NCBI GenBank assembly: GCA_027596075.1
Contig: JADGJC010000091.1
Location: forward strand, 1-64,000
Length of the DNA: 64,000 bases
Source: Rhizophlyctis rosea
Taxonomy: Eukaryota; Chytridiomycota; Chytridiomycetes; Rhizophlyctidales; Rhizophlyctidaceae
Direction: 5' to 3'
The notes beneath the pieces were generated by a model, which saw only the letters and a list, made by a program, of their open reading frames with translations, did no database searches and was not told the DNA's origin. The translations under genes were made by a program, and so were the position numbers. Positions within the stretch are counted from its first letter, which is position 1, and every line of letters begins with the position of its first letter. Positions 1 to 11,300 of this stretch are shown here, one piece after another.

Positions 1-305
1 TTTCAGCTAATTCGCGCCATTGTCCTACATGTCCGAATAGTTGCTTAACCCCGGTCGACAATAGACGCCCGTCAACTTGATCGTGATGATCAGAACCCTT
101 GGAATCGCACGTTTCCGAGGTTTTGGACGTTTCACCAATCACGGCGGTGGCGGTGTGAAAAGTGGCTTTTTTGTGGCGTCGCTGTGCCCCTGCCACGTTT
201 ACCTCATCGGTCATGCCTTCGATTCTAACACTACATATTTGAAATATAACGCGTAATGTTTCATTACATCACAACAACGCCGCCGGAGGGGAGTTATGAA
301 TGGAA
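1..305. other. Window edge / 3' flank of the peroxidase gene, no gene seen
   Basis: No open frame with recognisable protein content is visible. The stretch lies downstream of the minus-strand peroxidase stop codon and probably holds its 3' untranslated region. Confidence 0.4.
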
Positions 306-1154
306 TTATTCATTGGCTGCTTGGGAAGCCGCGTAGCGATTCTTGAAGTGTTCTTTGATGGTGTCAACGTTGTAGGTGCCATTGCCGACCTTGAGCGCCG
401 TTTGGTGCATTTGTTTGAATAGATCCGGTTGGAAGGAGAAATTGTCGCCCTTGTTGAGGTAGAAGTCGTAGCGGGTTGCTGATGCGTCGCCTTCGTTGAA
501 TTTGCCGTGGCCGGTGATGCCGGATGGTGTGCCGAAGACAGGGTTGAGAGCCCCGTCCAAGAGTCCCACTCTGTTATCCGCGCCGCCGATGCTCATTTTT
601 TGAGAAAGAATGTCACCCCCGTCAATGGCACCACCTACGGCAAGCAAGTTGGCGAGATCCGCAGCCATGTTGAGGACCCTCTGAGTGGCTGCCACGATTT
701 GCCCAAACGTAGCCATGTCGTTGCAAGGTAGGTATCCGTGGTTGGCCAAGGTGTTGAGGTCTGGGCATGGACCACGTTGATCAGTGGGGCCGGGTGCTTT
801 GAATGGGTAATCGGCTGCAATACGGGAGTTCTGTCAGTTTTTCTGCCATTGAACGAAACAGGAACAATAGCCACCGCTTCGCATCTCACCTTCCGGGAAA
901 CGTTTCAAGCCCTTCACATTGTCATCCTTTGGAAACAATCCCAGCACGGAGTCCACCACACTGATGGCAGTTTCCTCCAACAATGTACCGACGCCCCCCA
1001 CTACTCCGCCGATATCGCGCTTTTTCTGACGCTTTTCAATAACCGCACGAGCTTCTGGGTGGTTCAGGAGGGCATGCATTCCCTCCGGACCAAGCCATGA
1101 AAATGCACAAGCAGTATGAATAAGTAGTGCTATCGTTAGCAGTGTGAGGCGCAT
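306..1154 (-). CDS. Secreted heme-thiolate peroxidase (chloroperoxidase / peroxygenase family)
   Basis: Two exons, complement(306..814, 890..1154), give about 257 residues. The intron 815-889 has GTGAGA...TTGCAG borders, keeps the frame and removes a stop at 834-836. The N-terminus (MRLTLLTIALLIHTACA) is a signal peptide, so the product is secreted. Exon 2 opens with the family signature DYPFKAPGPTDQRGPCPDLN followed by TLANHGYLP. The Cys in PCP is the proximal heme-thiolate ligand of this family. Further on, EGDASATRYDF supplies the conserved Glu-Gly-Asp metal/acid-base region. Family members oxidise or halogenate organic substrates with peroxide; the substrate cannot be told from sequence. 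The length matches the short peroxygenase type. The ATG at 1154 is chosen because it starts a clean signal peptide and lies downstream of a TATA box. Confidence 0.88.
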
Positions 1155-1245
1155 GTTTGAAGGATGGGACGTGCGTGGTGGAAGTTATGGAACGGGGGTT
1201 GACTTGAAGGGATTTGGGAGCACTAATTAGACAACTCAGCTGTTC

Positions 1246-1253
1246 TTTATATA
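1246..1253 (-). promoter_or_regulatory. TATA box of the peroxidase gene
   Basis: TATATAAA on the minus strand, about 90 bp upstream of the peroxidase ATG, a normal distance for a fungal TATA promoter. Confidence 0.5.
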
Positions 1254-1786
1254 TGTCGCTCACTAAGTTATCACCGTCGATGTCTGATGTGGCTCAGCAT
1301 ACCGAAGCGTCGCCGGTCGGAACGCACTCCGCCGTGCCTGCCTTCACGCGTTTCGGCGACTGAGCATTTCACTGGCCGGGGCATGCTTCAAATGAATTGA
1401 CATAACAGAAATTTACCATGATGGCGCACACATACTGCTCCCTCGCTGTTTTCTGATTAAATCCACTCCCATGTCATTTTAACCATTTTCACGGCACGTT
1501 TTGTATCTAACTACCTCCCCATATGGTTTTGATCCATCCCTGTCTGAGATGTTCCTCCACCCACTGACGTATTGACTTGAGGTATCTTGGTTGCACGAGT
1601 CATAAGCACATTACTAGGCCTCAGTCCCCACACCGCAGACGGAATTTTTGCTAAGCCACTAAAGGGATTTGTTGAAAACACTTACATCATACCACATCCG
1701 ACTAGCCAACGATGCACACTATTTATTTAGTATTGTACTACCAAATTGTGTGGTGAGGGTTGCTCTCTTGCGTCTTGCATGGGCTG
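1254..1786. other. Intergenic, no gene seen
   Basis: Apart from the peroxidase promoter at its left end and the 3' flank of the small minus-strand gene at its right end, nothing with coding character is visible. Confidence 0.4.
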
Positions 1787-2098
1787 TTATACTTTGTTAC
1801 ACTCGATGATGGAATTGATGGTGCTCTTCGATTGGTTAAGGAAATGTAAAACATACCGGTAGTGCTGGGCGTGCAGATGGTGGTCCGCAGCCGGGTCCCA
1901 TTTACCCGGCAGCGTCTTCGTGTCGGGGTCGCTTGCTTTGCGTGTCGCGGCGGAGTCGACCTTGGAGTTCCTGATGTAGAAAATGATTGCTGAGGAGATT
2001 GATTGGAAATACTTCGATTGGACCATGGTGCGCGCAGGGAAGTGTGTCGCGTGTCTCTTTTTGGCAAGACCACCGATGGTATCGACAGAGTTGGACAT
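1787..2098 (-). CDS. Small protein of unknown function (103 aa)
   Basis: A single-exon frame runs from an ATG at 2098 to a TAA at 1787. The predicted protein begins MSNSVDTIGGLAKKRHATHF and is basic at its N-terminus. Its central stretch KYFQSISSAIIFYIRNSK is weakly hydrophobic and could be a short membrane or amphipathic segment. The C-terminal half is rich in His, Tyr and Trp (GKWDPAADHHLHAQHYRYV). I do not recognise a family. The frame also stays open upstream of the ATG, but without convincing content. The tRNA gene lies about 300 bp away on the other strand. It could be a real small gene, for example a mitochondrial subunit, or a chance frame. Confidence 0.45.
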   Translation of the reverse strand: MSNSVDTIGGLAKKRHATHFPARTMVQSKYFQSISSAIIFYIRNSKVDSAATRKASDPDTKTLPGKWDPAADHHLHAQHYRYVLHFLNQSKSTINSIIECNKV

Positions 2099-2395
2099 CT
2101 TGCTGGTCTTGAGATGAATCAAGTGAATGATGAAAGCTTTTAGTGAGGGCGATCGGGGGATCCGGTACGCACAGTGTGCATTGGATACCACGGTCGTGCA
2201 GAGTGCATACTCACAATCCCGAGGAGAAGGGTCCGGCAACAGGTGGATACGCTGTTGCAACTCTTGCACTTTGAGGGTGCAAATATCTGCACGTGCTAAT
2301 ACATCAATCCGCACCATCCCACTGCTGCTCACTGCTCCGATTGCAGGTGCAATTCAAACACACTAATATGCAGGGCCGGAACATGGAAGTAACAT

Positions 2396-2480
2396 CCGGT
2401 CATAGCTCAGTTGGTAGTAGCAACAGACTGTAGTGCATCAAGCAATCTGTGGGTCCCCGGTTCGACTCCGGGTGACCGGA
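2396..2480 (+). tRNA. tRNA-Tyr: tRNA-Tyr (anticodon GTA), with an 11-nt intron
   Basis: Cloverleaf read by eye. Acceptor strands CCGGTCA (2396-2402) and TGACCGG (2473-2479) pair fully, and A2480 is the discriminator. The D arm contains TAGCTCAGTTGGTAG. The anticodon stem ACAGA/TCTGT encloses CT-GTA-G. The T arm is CCCGG-TTCGACT-CCGGG. The anticodon GTA is 2430-2432. The extra bases 2434-2444 sit one base 3' of the anticodon, the standard place for eukaryotic tRNA introns, and tRNA-Tyr genes nearly always carry one. The A and B box promoters are internal. A T-run follows shortly downstream (from 2482), suitable as a Pol III terminator. Confidence 0.93.
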
Positions 2481-2713
2481 CTTTTTCATCTCACACATGT
2501 ATTTTTTTTTTTCGTTTGGATGTGGTCGGTTTGGGAGGTGCAAGATTCCTCTATCGTCTAAAAGCCATTTCGTTCAAATACCTCTTTATTTCAGCAATTT
2601 TGGTCCGCAGCGATCATGTGGACAAGAGTGTACAGCCTGATCTATTGACGTACGTCATACATGGATGTAGCTCTCCTGTTTGGTCTAACTCTAATCTTCT
2701 AATCAATATGGTA

Positions 2714-5205
2714 TCATAAAGACCACAAACCGGGTATATCCAACGCGGAAGAATCAAACGTCATGCCATCTCCCAAGCCAACCATGTTGAACCGTCTCTC
2801 TAAACGCTCCTTGTGGACTCCGTTGACGATGTCCTGGAATTCGGGGAATGGTGCCGGCCCGGCGGATGTTTCAATTTTAGATGGCCATCGCTGTTTTGGC
2901 ACGGTGGCGAGCAAGTCGTTTAGTGTCGATAGGTTTGCGGATTTTGTGGGTATCCAGAGGTTGGTGGCGAAGGCAGAGAGGCGAGGGAAGATTTTGCGGT
3001 AGGCTCCGTGCTGAAGATTGGATATTGATGAGATGCGGCTTTGTTTGTATAGTTCTGTGGACGAGGGCGGCAAAGCTCACCTGTCCAGCCCTCTCAGTCC
3101 ACAAACAAGCTTCGGCACCCATCCACATCTTCGCCTCCTCCTTCGTCAACTTCTTCAATGGGTCCCATTGATACACTTGTTTCAAATTCAACGACCCCGC
3201 AAAATGATGAATATCGTGCGTTTTGTTGCGTTGCTGGCGGACTGGGTAGTCGAAGTATACCCCATCCTATATCATTTGCATGTCAGTCACACCCACATAA
3301 ATATTCAAATTATTTTGAGAAGACTTACACTATCAATAATGAAGTGCCCCCGTTTAGCAGCTTCCTTCGTCAAAGTCCTATTATTCCAGTTTTGTATCAT
3401 ACCTCCCGAAGTTAAGCGGTCCGCCCCGCCTTTTATTATGTCGTTCCAGTTTATGGGTGTCTTGTTTAGTGATTCGACGAATGTGTTGACGCGGTGCATG
3501 AAGTATGACTGTTTTGCAAGTGACATTAGTTTCCACCACCTTCCAACACAAAACAACCACCCAACCACCAACCTGCAACTCCGGAACACCTGCCAACCCC
3601 TCCTCCCTCATCCGCCTCCGACACTCCCCACACTTCTCCCACTTCGTCGGCCAAACTTCATCGCCACCTAAATGGATATACCGTCCGGGAAATAGATCCG
3701 CAACTTCCCTCAACACATTTTCCACGAACTCGAAAGTACTCTCCCGCCCCGCACAAAGATTATCAATGTAAATCCCGCGCCGGGAGGGAACGAAGTAAGG
3801 TCCTTGGGTACATCCGAGGTGCGGGTAGGATGAGAGGAGGGACATGGCGTGCCCCGGCATGGTTATTTCGGGGATCATGGTTATGCCGAGTGTGTGGGCG
3901 TGGGTTACTATAAGGCGGATTTCGTCCTGTTTGAGGTGGGAAGGAGGGTTGAGATTTTGTCGCATGGACTTTTCTCATACGTTTCCACAGTACAGAAAAG
4001 GACATACCTGCGTGTAAAATCCACCATACGGTTCCCGCCGCTCCTCCACATCATCATCCTCTTCCTCCTTCTTTTTTGGTGAGGATTCAGCTCGCCATGA
4101 CCCAATATCCGTCAAGTTGTGATACTTCCGTATTTGGATCCTCCAGCCCTGGTCATTCTGCGGATCGGGACGCACACAAGCGTAAGTCAATCCCGCTGGC
4201 ACATTACAAAACGCCGAAGCATGGTCCCACATGTCCCCTCACACGTACCGCCAAATGCCAATGAAAGACGTTAAGCTTATGATACGCCAACACGTCCATT
4301 AGTCGGAGCAGGAAGTCTACAGTATAAAAGCTCCGAGACGTGTCAAGCAGGAATCCTCTCCATCCAGTCCGGGGTGCATCAAGGATAGTTGCACATGGGA
4401 TGACATTCATATCCAAATCTGTACTGATGGACCCATCAACTATCTGGACAAGACTCGTGGCAGCATAGCGAAGACCCTGCAACGTCCTAGCTCGTAGGAT
4501 GATTTGCGTGGTAGTGATCTGTGGATGTAGGTGGCGAGTTAGTCCAAGAACGGACTGATGGGGTTGGCCGGCATAGGGAGCCGGAGCATCTCGACTTACA
4601 TCCAGAAGGTATGACTCAACCTCCTGTCTGAACGGAACCTCCAACGTCTCCTCCCTTTCCTTCTCATCATTTCCGTCCAACAACTCCAGTACAATGGTAT
4701 TGTCCCTTACATGATCACCCATGCGTGTCCGTGTGGGCACCGGCGGGACGTGAAGGTCCAGATCATCCCTTAAAAGACGAGCAACCCCGTAGACTGATGA
4801 GTGGGAGAACACTACACGAGTTTGTGACGATATTGTGAAACTTCCGTTGTGAAGTTTCTGGTATGCTGGTTGGGGGATTAGATGGAGGGGGTTGGTGGAT
4901 GATTGGGGACGGGATGGTAGTTTGGGATGGGATGGTTGACTTGGCCGTGGCTGAGTATGCTGAGTTGGCTGGGTTGCGGGACTATGTTGGACGGGTGCAG
5001 GGTTCAATGTTTTGGATGATATTGTGTTTTGTTCCAGTTGTTCCGGGTATGATGTTGCTTGTTGTGGGTGGACTTGGGTTTGATTGAAGATGGGGATTAT
5101 GGAGGTGAAGGTGAGGAAGGTGAGGAGGACGATGGTTACGCCGATGATGATGAAGGTTGTTCGACGGAGTTGGGAGGATCCGCCCGGACGGAATGATGTG
5201 AACAT
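2714..5205 (-). CDS. GH20 beta-N-acetylhexosaminidase, membrane-anchored
   Basis: Seven exons, all joined in phase 0: complement(2714..3010, 3081..3266, 3329..3508, 3573..3926, 4008..4157, 4249..4518, 4600..5205), about 680 residues. A hydrophobic stretch near residues 17-42 (TFIIIGVTIVLLTFLTF) followed by a Pro/Gln/Thr-rich linker suggests a type II signal anchor. The N-terminal GH20-associated domain ends with the typical GLRYAATSLVQIV region. The TIM barrel starts at GWRGFLLDTSRSFYTVDFL and contains FHWHLAND. The catalytic Asp-Glu pair lies in YIHLGGDEVWPTKWE. The Trp of GAEACLWTE and the terminal FPRLSAFATNLW motif are present. The enzyme removes terminal GlcNAc from chitin oligomers and glycans, plausibly at the cell surface. 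The ATG at 5205 is the first in frame; the three codons upstream begin at GTG. Confidence 0.92.
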
Positions 5206-5798
5206 GATGACCACTGCGCGGACTATAATGGGGCGTGGTCTGGGGATATTGGATTGGTCGAGCTGTAGGTAATGGGCAGTGTCCTTGGCAAGGATGGGAG
5301 GATGTTCGCATACTGCGATTATGGGAAAAAACCCACTTGGGGGATTAACAGTCGACTATCAGGAAACATTCCATGCGGAAGCCTTCTGATGTATGTTCCT
5401 TTCCGTCCCTCATAACGGCAACGGATATGTATGTTATTTGGTGAAGGGCGAGCAGCAAGGAGAAACCCGCCCGCAAAGATTTCACCACCGTCTGCATGGG
5501 CAGGCTTGGCAGGAATCTTTCCCCAAATCGCTGCTCGATAACTGGGAGGCGACCCATGGGTAAGGCCATCCTTCGATTTATCCTAATCCCTAATTCGAAA
5601 TTGCGCAGTCTGTACCACCGTCCCCAAGGTTTTGTGATTTTATGAGGCAATTGTGTAACACTGTAACCATAATAGGTTCCGAGGCTGGGGATGTTCTCCT
5701 TCCCTGATGGCTGTGGAGCTGAGCCCTCTACAGTCCACGATGGAGAAACGAAAGGCATTCCGACATCCTGCAGCCTGAAATGTCTTGCAAGTGAAGAT
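5206..5798. other. Hexosaminidase upstream region, no gene seen
   Basis: Holds the hexosaminidase promoter. A 160-codon minus-strand open frame covers 5345-5827 but resembles no family and overlaps a short tandem repeat, so it is not called as a gene. Confidence 0.4.
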
Positions 5799-5846
5799 GA
5801 TCTTCTGTCAAGGTGATCTTCTGTCAAGGTGATCTTCTGTCAAGGT
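5799..5846 (+). repeat. Short tandem repeat, three perfect 16-bp units
   Basis: The unit GATCTTCTGTCAAGGT occurs at 5799-5814, 5815-5830 and 5831-5846 without mismatch. No function can be assigned. Confidence 0.9.
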
Positions 5847-7373
5847 GCAGGCTCATCAATATGCCACTATGCAAAAGTAAACAAACCACTACCTTCAAGA
5901 GATGCACCTGAAAGTTGCTAAATGCCACGCAGGCCGTCCAGAATGCTCACACCACAGATTGGGTGGAATACACTGGGCGACTCGCTGCTGTTAGGCCGGT
6001 CACCGTGACGCCTGTAAACCACGAGGCAGATCCCTCCACTGGCAGGCGTGGCCACCTAGGATATGGGGCTGACTCAAAATGTGCAAACACCTTGTTTCTG
6101 TCACGGAGATTGCGAGGATGATGAACTTCAAATACTTCAATCGACATCTAGGGAGATGAATGATTGGCGAGAACTAGTCAGTAATGGGGGAAGGAATATG
6201 AGAAAGCAGAATGAAGTGAAAATTTGTTTTAGGCAGACGGACGGTTGACAAGGTTCGGTCAATGATGGGTCATGGAAGGAAAATGTCCCTGCACTTGCCG
6301 AATAATGGCAGGGTAGAATGTTTATCTGATGCGCACAGATTAACTTTTAGTGGTCAACAAGGTTCAGTCAACAATGGGGCTGCAAGATTGAAGTACAGTG
6401 TCCAAGCACCAGTGGAAGGGGTGAAATATATCTGCCATGTTGTCAATCCACGGTAGTAATAGAAGATGTACACGCGTGCAGTGCTTTGACTGACCGACCG
6501 TTTGCATTGCGTCTGATATGATTGTCCAGGAACAACCTCGACCATACTGCAAAATCCGGGTTGTCTCCGCGGTTGAGGAATCTGGGTGATGGTGATCAAA
6601 GTTCTTGATGTCAAGTGATGTCAAGGAGGGAGCAAAGGTGGGAAAGAGCTTGAAGAACAAGTAAAAAAGAGGATCAGGTGAGATTCGATAGCTGAACCGC
6701 ACATCATCCAATTAATCGTTTGATGTCCAGTCAACCAGTGCTTCCTTTGACCATTCCCAAAACCTCGGCGGCACATGCTGTGACCGGCAGCACCAACATG
6801 GATTTCTCCCTAAATCAAAAGATTTCATACAGTGAGAATGAACTTCCCACACCGACCAACTCCCACACAGAAACATGCGATTTTTAGTGATATGTATTTC
6901 CATTATTATTAACCAAGGTTTCCCCACTATTCGACGATGGAAGGAAATCTGTGAAAAGGCATAAGACAAGGATGTGAGATGGTGGTATGGAAAATAGATA
7001 ATCTACAAGCGCCCAAAGAGTGATATCAACCAAATGGCAACAACCTCTGTCGAAGGCATGCCCTACGCCTAGATCGCACCCAAATTTCGCAACCCCCGGG
7101 TCCTCGAAAGAAGTTGCACCTTTGCACTGCCAACGATGCTGACACTGGTCCCGCTTTTCCCACACGTTGCAGGAATTCCGGATGGCACTGCATAGACCAT
7201 CCCACGCAGTATATGGGCGGATAATATCGTTCACCCCATTCCTCCCTTCCCCTTTCCAAAATTGTCATGTTCCCACTCCGCGAAGTCTCATCCCATGCTC
7301 ATGGCGGGTCTGCAAATGTCCGCACATTTGTGCATCTCCACGCAGAATGTATCAAAGGGTCTGACAGCGACAC
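5847..7373. other. Intergenic stretch without a recognisable gene
   Basis: Several minus-strand frames of 80-120 codons overlap here (6364-6711, 6712-6969, 6884-7234, 7026-7268), but none has family signatures. Imperfect copies of an AAGGTTC[GA]GTCAA-type motif occur near 6250 and 6358. The stretch could hold a decayed gene or a rapidly evolving one. Confidence 0.35.
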
Positions 7374-7673
7374 TCACCAAGGCTGACCACCCTCGCGGGG
7401 AGCGAAGATGTCTGCGTGCTCTTGGGCAATATCCCATTCGATTTGGCTTCCCTCCTCGTTACCGGCCGCGACCCACTCGGCGTAGATCTTCTTAGACTCC
7501 TCACGGCACTTTGCGTCGTAAGCCTTGTACATGGCCATTTGTGGGAGGTGCATCTTGTACCAGTAGGCGTAAGCGAGACCGGTTCCGAGGGTGAGGGAAC
7601 CGACCAAGTCAAACAAAAGCCTCTTCCGGAAACGACCGGTGATGGGGGCAAGTGCGGATGCGGCGTGGGCCAT
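7374..7673 (-). CDS. COX9: Cytochrome c oxidase subunit VIIa (Cox9-type)
   Basis: A single frame from the ATG at 7673 to the TGA at 7374 encodes 99 residues. The N-terminal half has the fungal Cox9/subunit VIIa pattern: APITGRFRKRLLFDL, a membrane segment with GLAYAYWYKMHLP, then a charged tail that begins MYKAYDAKCREES. It is a small single-pass subunit of respiratory complex IV in the inner mitochondrial membrane. At 99 residues it is longer than the roughly 55-60 of yeast Cox9, because the acidic C-terminal tail is extended. The stop TGA overlaps a good donor sequence (G|GTGAGT), so the last residues could instead be spliced to a further exon. It is transcribed divergently from Rab3GAP1. 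Confidence 0.82.
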   Translation of the reverse strand: MAHAASALAPITGRFRKRLLFDLVGSLTLGTGLAYAYWYKMHLPQMAMYKAYDAKCREESKKIYAEWVAAGNEEGSQIEWDIAQEHADIFAPREGGQPW

Positions 7674-8349
7674 GTGTGATATGTGGTATGTGGGTGGGTG
7701 GACGGGTTTTGGTAAGGGGTGCTGTGAAGAGACGTAAGAGGGACAGAATGTCAGGACGAGGAGAAAATAAGATGACCTTCGAACGGATAAGGGAAAGAGG
7801 AGGTTGGTGTGGATATTTCCAGACCCGCAGCCGTCCGTCTCCTCCCACCCTCCTCCCCTCCCCTCCCCCACCTCCAGAACCTTGCGGGTATTGCATGACA
7901 GTTACCTTTTATTCCTTCCTTTCCTTTGTCACCTATTCGTGATGCGACTGCACAATGTTTCAAGCGTGAGTTGACAAGCCGAGTGTTGGTTGACAACAAC
8001 GGAATTTGGAAGGGGCTGAGCTGAAGAAGAGCAGGTGACTTTAGCACGTGCAGTATATTTAAGATTAAAGCATTTGCTTACCTCATTTGCACGTGAGAGT
8101 GATCCCAGGCATGATCATCCACCTATCCACAGGACTGGCCGCATCCTGCAGCAAGTAAACATTCATGGGTTGTGCTTACATAGCGAGCCTTCCCATCACT
8201 GCCAATTACCCATCCGTACACGCACCCTTGAAGTGACGGCCAGCGGACACGACTTATAACCCAACTGGCGCGGTGCGGCTCACGCTGAAAAGGATATCAC
8301 GCGTGATAAGAGGAGGGCACTCATACGTTTGGCAGCTACCCCAGCAAGA
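7674..8349. promoter_or_regulatory. Divergent promoter region between COX9 and Rab3GAP1
   Basis: The two genes start 676 bp apart on opposite strands. The region near 7838-7875 is a strong C/T tract on the plus strand. No clear TATA box was found. Confidence 0.4.
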
Positions 8350-11300
8350 ATGGGTGACCAAGCTGAGACTGAAGACGAGTACTTTGAGATAGTAGACTAC
8401 ACGGTGAGTCACGTAAACTGTCAAGGCATACAGGAAGGGTGAGGTGAAAGGTAGTACAAGGAGTGATGGTATGTCGAAGATGGTATAACGGCGAGGGTGG
8501 TGGACAGTCAGCAAGAAGGACAGAATGGTCTGTCTTGAAGTGAGTTGACACACGGGTCGCGTAACTTAGTGCACTGGTGACTGGGCAGACATACTTGCAC
8601 CAGGGGTGTTTCACACGCCGCAAAGCCCTTTCTCAAACGGACCTCGCCATCGTGGTTCCGCAAGGGAAACCACCACTCCACGCCATCACCCTACCACTCA
8701 AGCACCTGTTGCCATATAAGCTCTATATTACAAAAGACTAATCATGATTTGTTTCTTACCCTTGCAGTCAGCTTCACCGCTCGAACGCTTCATAACCTCC
8801 ATTGAGGCTCATCTAACATCATGGGGCATAGACGGTGGAAGTTTGGGAATATTTGATCCATCTGAATGGACCAATGCTGTCAACGACCATGCAGATAGCC
8901 CGGCACGCACCTTGATAAAGAAGGAGGTCATATGGCTGGGTGATTCTTCCTACGTTCTCGCCTATCATTATTGTCCACGCGTTGCGGTGGACGATGATGA
9001 TGTTGGTAAGTGGAGCTGCGTAACCTGAAAGTTTTGAGTGTACGAAGGAGGGGGGAGAGGGGAGTGGGGAATGGGTGGGAGGAGGGGAGGAGGGAGGGGA
9101 AGGAGGGAATGGGGAGGAGAAAGGGTGGGTGCCCCGCGGGGGGGGGGGGGTCGGGTTTCCTACTGAGTTGTGGAGGGCATGCACAAGGATGTGGAGCCCG
9201 TTTGAATGAAGGATGAGAATGTCAAAGATGTTAACAATTACCGCACGACTCTTGCAGCTTTTCGAACGAGGTTCCCGTCCCTCAATGGTACATACACAAT
9301 ATCAGCACCTCCACACACCCTCCCTGCAACAACACAGAACCCGCATCCCCCGCATTCTCTTCACCGCTATACCGGGCTGTCGCACCTACTCATCTTGATG
9401 CCGTTCTCCATATCTGAACCCTTTGACGGAGAGAGCATTGGCGGCGGAGCATCGATCCCTCTCAGCTCACGGATAGGCGGATCCGGCCCTGCACCCGTAC
9501 CAGACTTGACGGTCACCAAAATGTTGAGCAGCTCCTTTATTGTAGCCCTTCACAACACTGGGTGCCGTGTGCCGGCATTTTTCAATACAGGGCCAGCATG
9601 GAAGGCACTGTATGCGGGCGTGGGATTGGGGGCAGCGGGCACTCTGAGTCGGACGGAGAGTACGGCGCCACCATCCGGCGCGTCTGGGAGCGATAGCAAG
9701 ATGGAAGGGGCTGAAGTTGCGACAGGAAAGTCAGGACGTATCCCTCCATCCGAACAATCTGAGTTTGACATTGAACGTCGATACCGCATGTTGCATGTAC
9801 CATACGTCCCCCCACAATATGCGCACCTCCGAGGACTGGTCGAACTATTCAAGGAAAGGATAGCTCTCGACACGGGTGATTATGCTGCGGACGCAACTGC
9901 CGAATCAGACGTAGAATCAGACACAGAAGACAGCGGACAGATCAAACCAAGAAACCCCCAACCAGGTCCCACGGTCACCACAACCTACCGCTACAAACTG
10001 GACTTTGACGATGACGGCTGGAGAGCGCATTATCCCCGCATGGAAGGCGATAGTGATTCATTTGCTTCCAATTCGACCGATTCCCAGACTCTCAACCTTC
10101 CCCAGATTCCGTTTGGACCGTACTTCGACCCCCTCAGATCGCTGACCTTGGAAACCTACTTCTCTCCCATCACATGTGCTTCCAATACCCCCGATTCGTA
10201 CCATCAAAAAGAGCTGACCTGTACCGCCAGCAAAACTTGGTATTTCTCCTGCGCGTTCCGTGATCTATCAAATGAGCAAAAATTGATGGCATTGAGTCAA
10301 ATGTTGCGAAACGTTCTCGTTGAGTGGGCGAACGTGTGGATTGATGACGAGGAGGACGAAGGCGGTGATGAGGAAGGGTTGATGGAGGAGGAGGAGGGTG
10401 GTGGGTTTGGGGCGGACGTTCCTGGTGCTATGCCTGGGGGTGGTCCTGGGCCAGGGCGGGATCACAGAAAGAAGTACGTGATGAAGCGAGGGAGGGTGAG
10501 GAGGCTGGTGGATGCCATGGATATCAGGGACGCTATGCGGTCGTTGTTTAGGGAGAGAACGTATTCGGATCCATCGTATGCGAAGATATCGGCTTCGCCG
10601 CCGAGGAGGGCGTTTCCGTTGTCGATGATTTTGGCGGCACAGCTGCAGCAGACGGTTGGTGTTCCGAAACGGTCGTTGATTTGGGAGTTTGCGGTGAGGG
10701 TTTTGGATAGTGTTAGTCCGGATTCGGTTTTGCGGTTTGATGCGGGGGTTATCGGGATGTTGAAGGGGTTGTGGACGGATATTGTTAGGGAGATTAGGAT
10801 GCGGTGGGAGGAGGGGGAGGATATACCTGGTGTTGATATATGGTTTGGGAGGCCTGGTGGGAAAGGAGGAGACACGGCGAGTGAGGAGGGATCGGTGTGT
10901 GGGATTGATCTGCGGTATGGGCTTTTGTATCAGAAGTTACAGATGATCAATTGTTGTATTGCGAGAAGACGTCAACGGGGTGAAGTTCCTGCGAAGGATT
11001 TTAGAAGACAGTTGCGACGGGCGAGGAGTGCGGAACGACCGGGTGAAACGCCGTCTGGCAGTTCTGATGCGAGATTACGACCACTTGAAGAACCGGGCCG
11101 AAAAGGGCAGACGAGAACTCCATCACCGACGAATTCGACTTCATCCCGCATTTCTGTCCGACAAACGGCGAGGGGGTTACTCCAACCTTTCGTCAGCACC
11201 ATCACAGATTTCACCAGTGGCGTAGCGAACGACTACGTCCCCATGGCTCGTTCAACATCCGATGGAGGGAGCAAAACTTCTGACGCCCATGGCAGCACCC

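Noticed and set aside
5345..5827. 160-codon minus-strand frame
   Set aside because: No recognisable family, no splice or promoter support, and its start lies in the 16-bp tandem repeat.
6364..7268. Several overlapping minus-strand frames of 80-120 codons
   Set aside because: They overlap in different frames, share no signature and could not be spliced into a sensible protein.
8997..9300. Possible additional intron at GTACAT near 9289 in Rab3GAP1
   Set aside because: Joining it to the available acceptor breaks the frame, while the unspliced frame aligns with the family.
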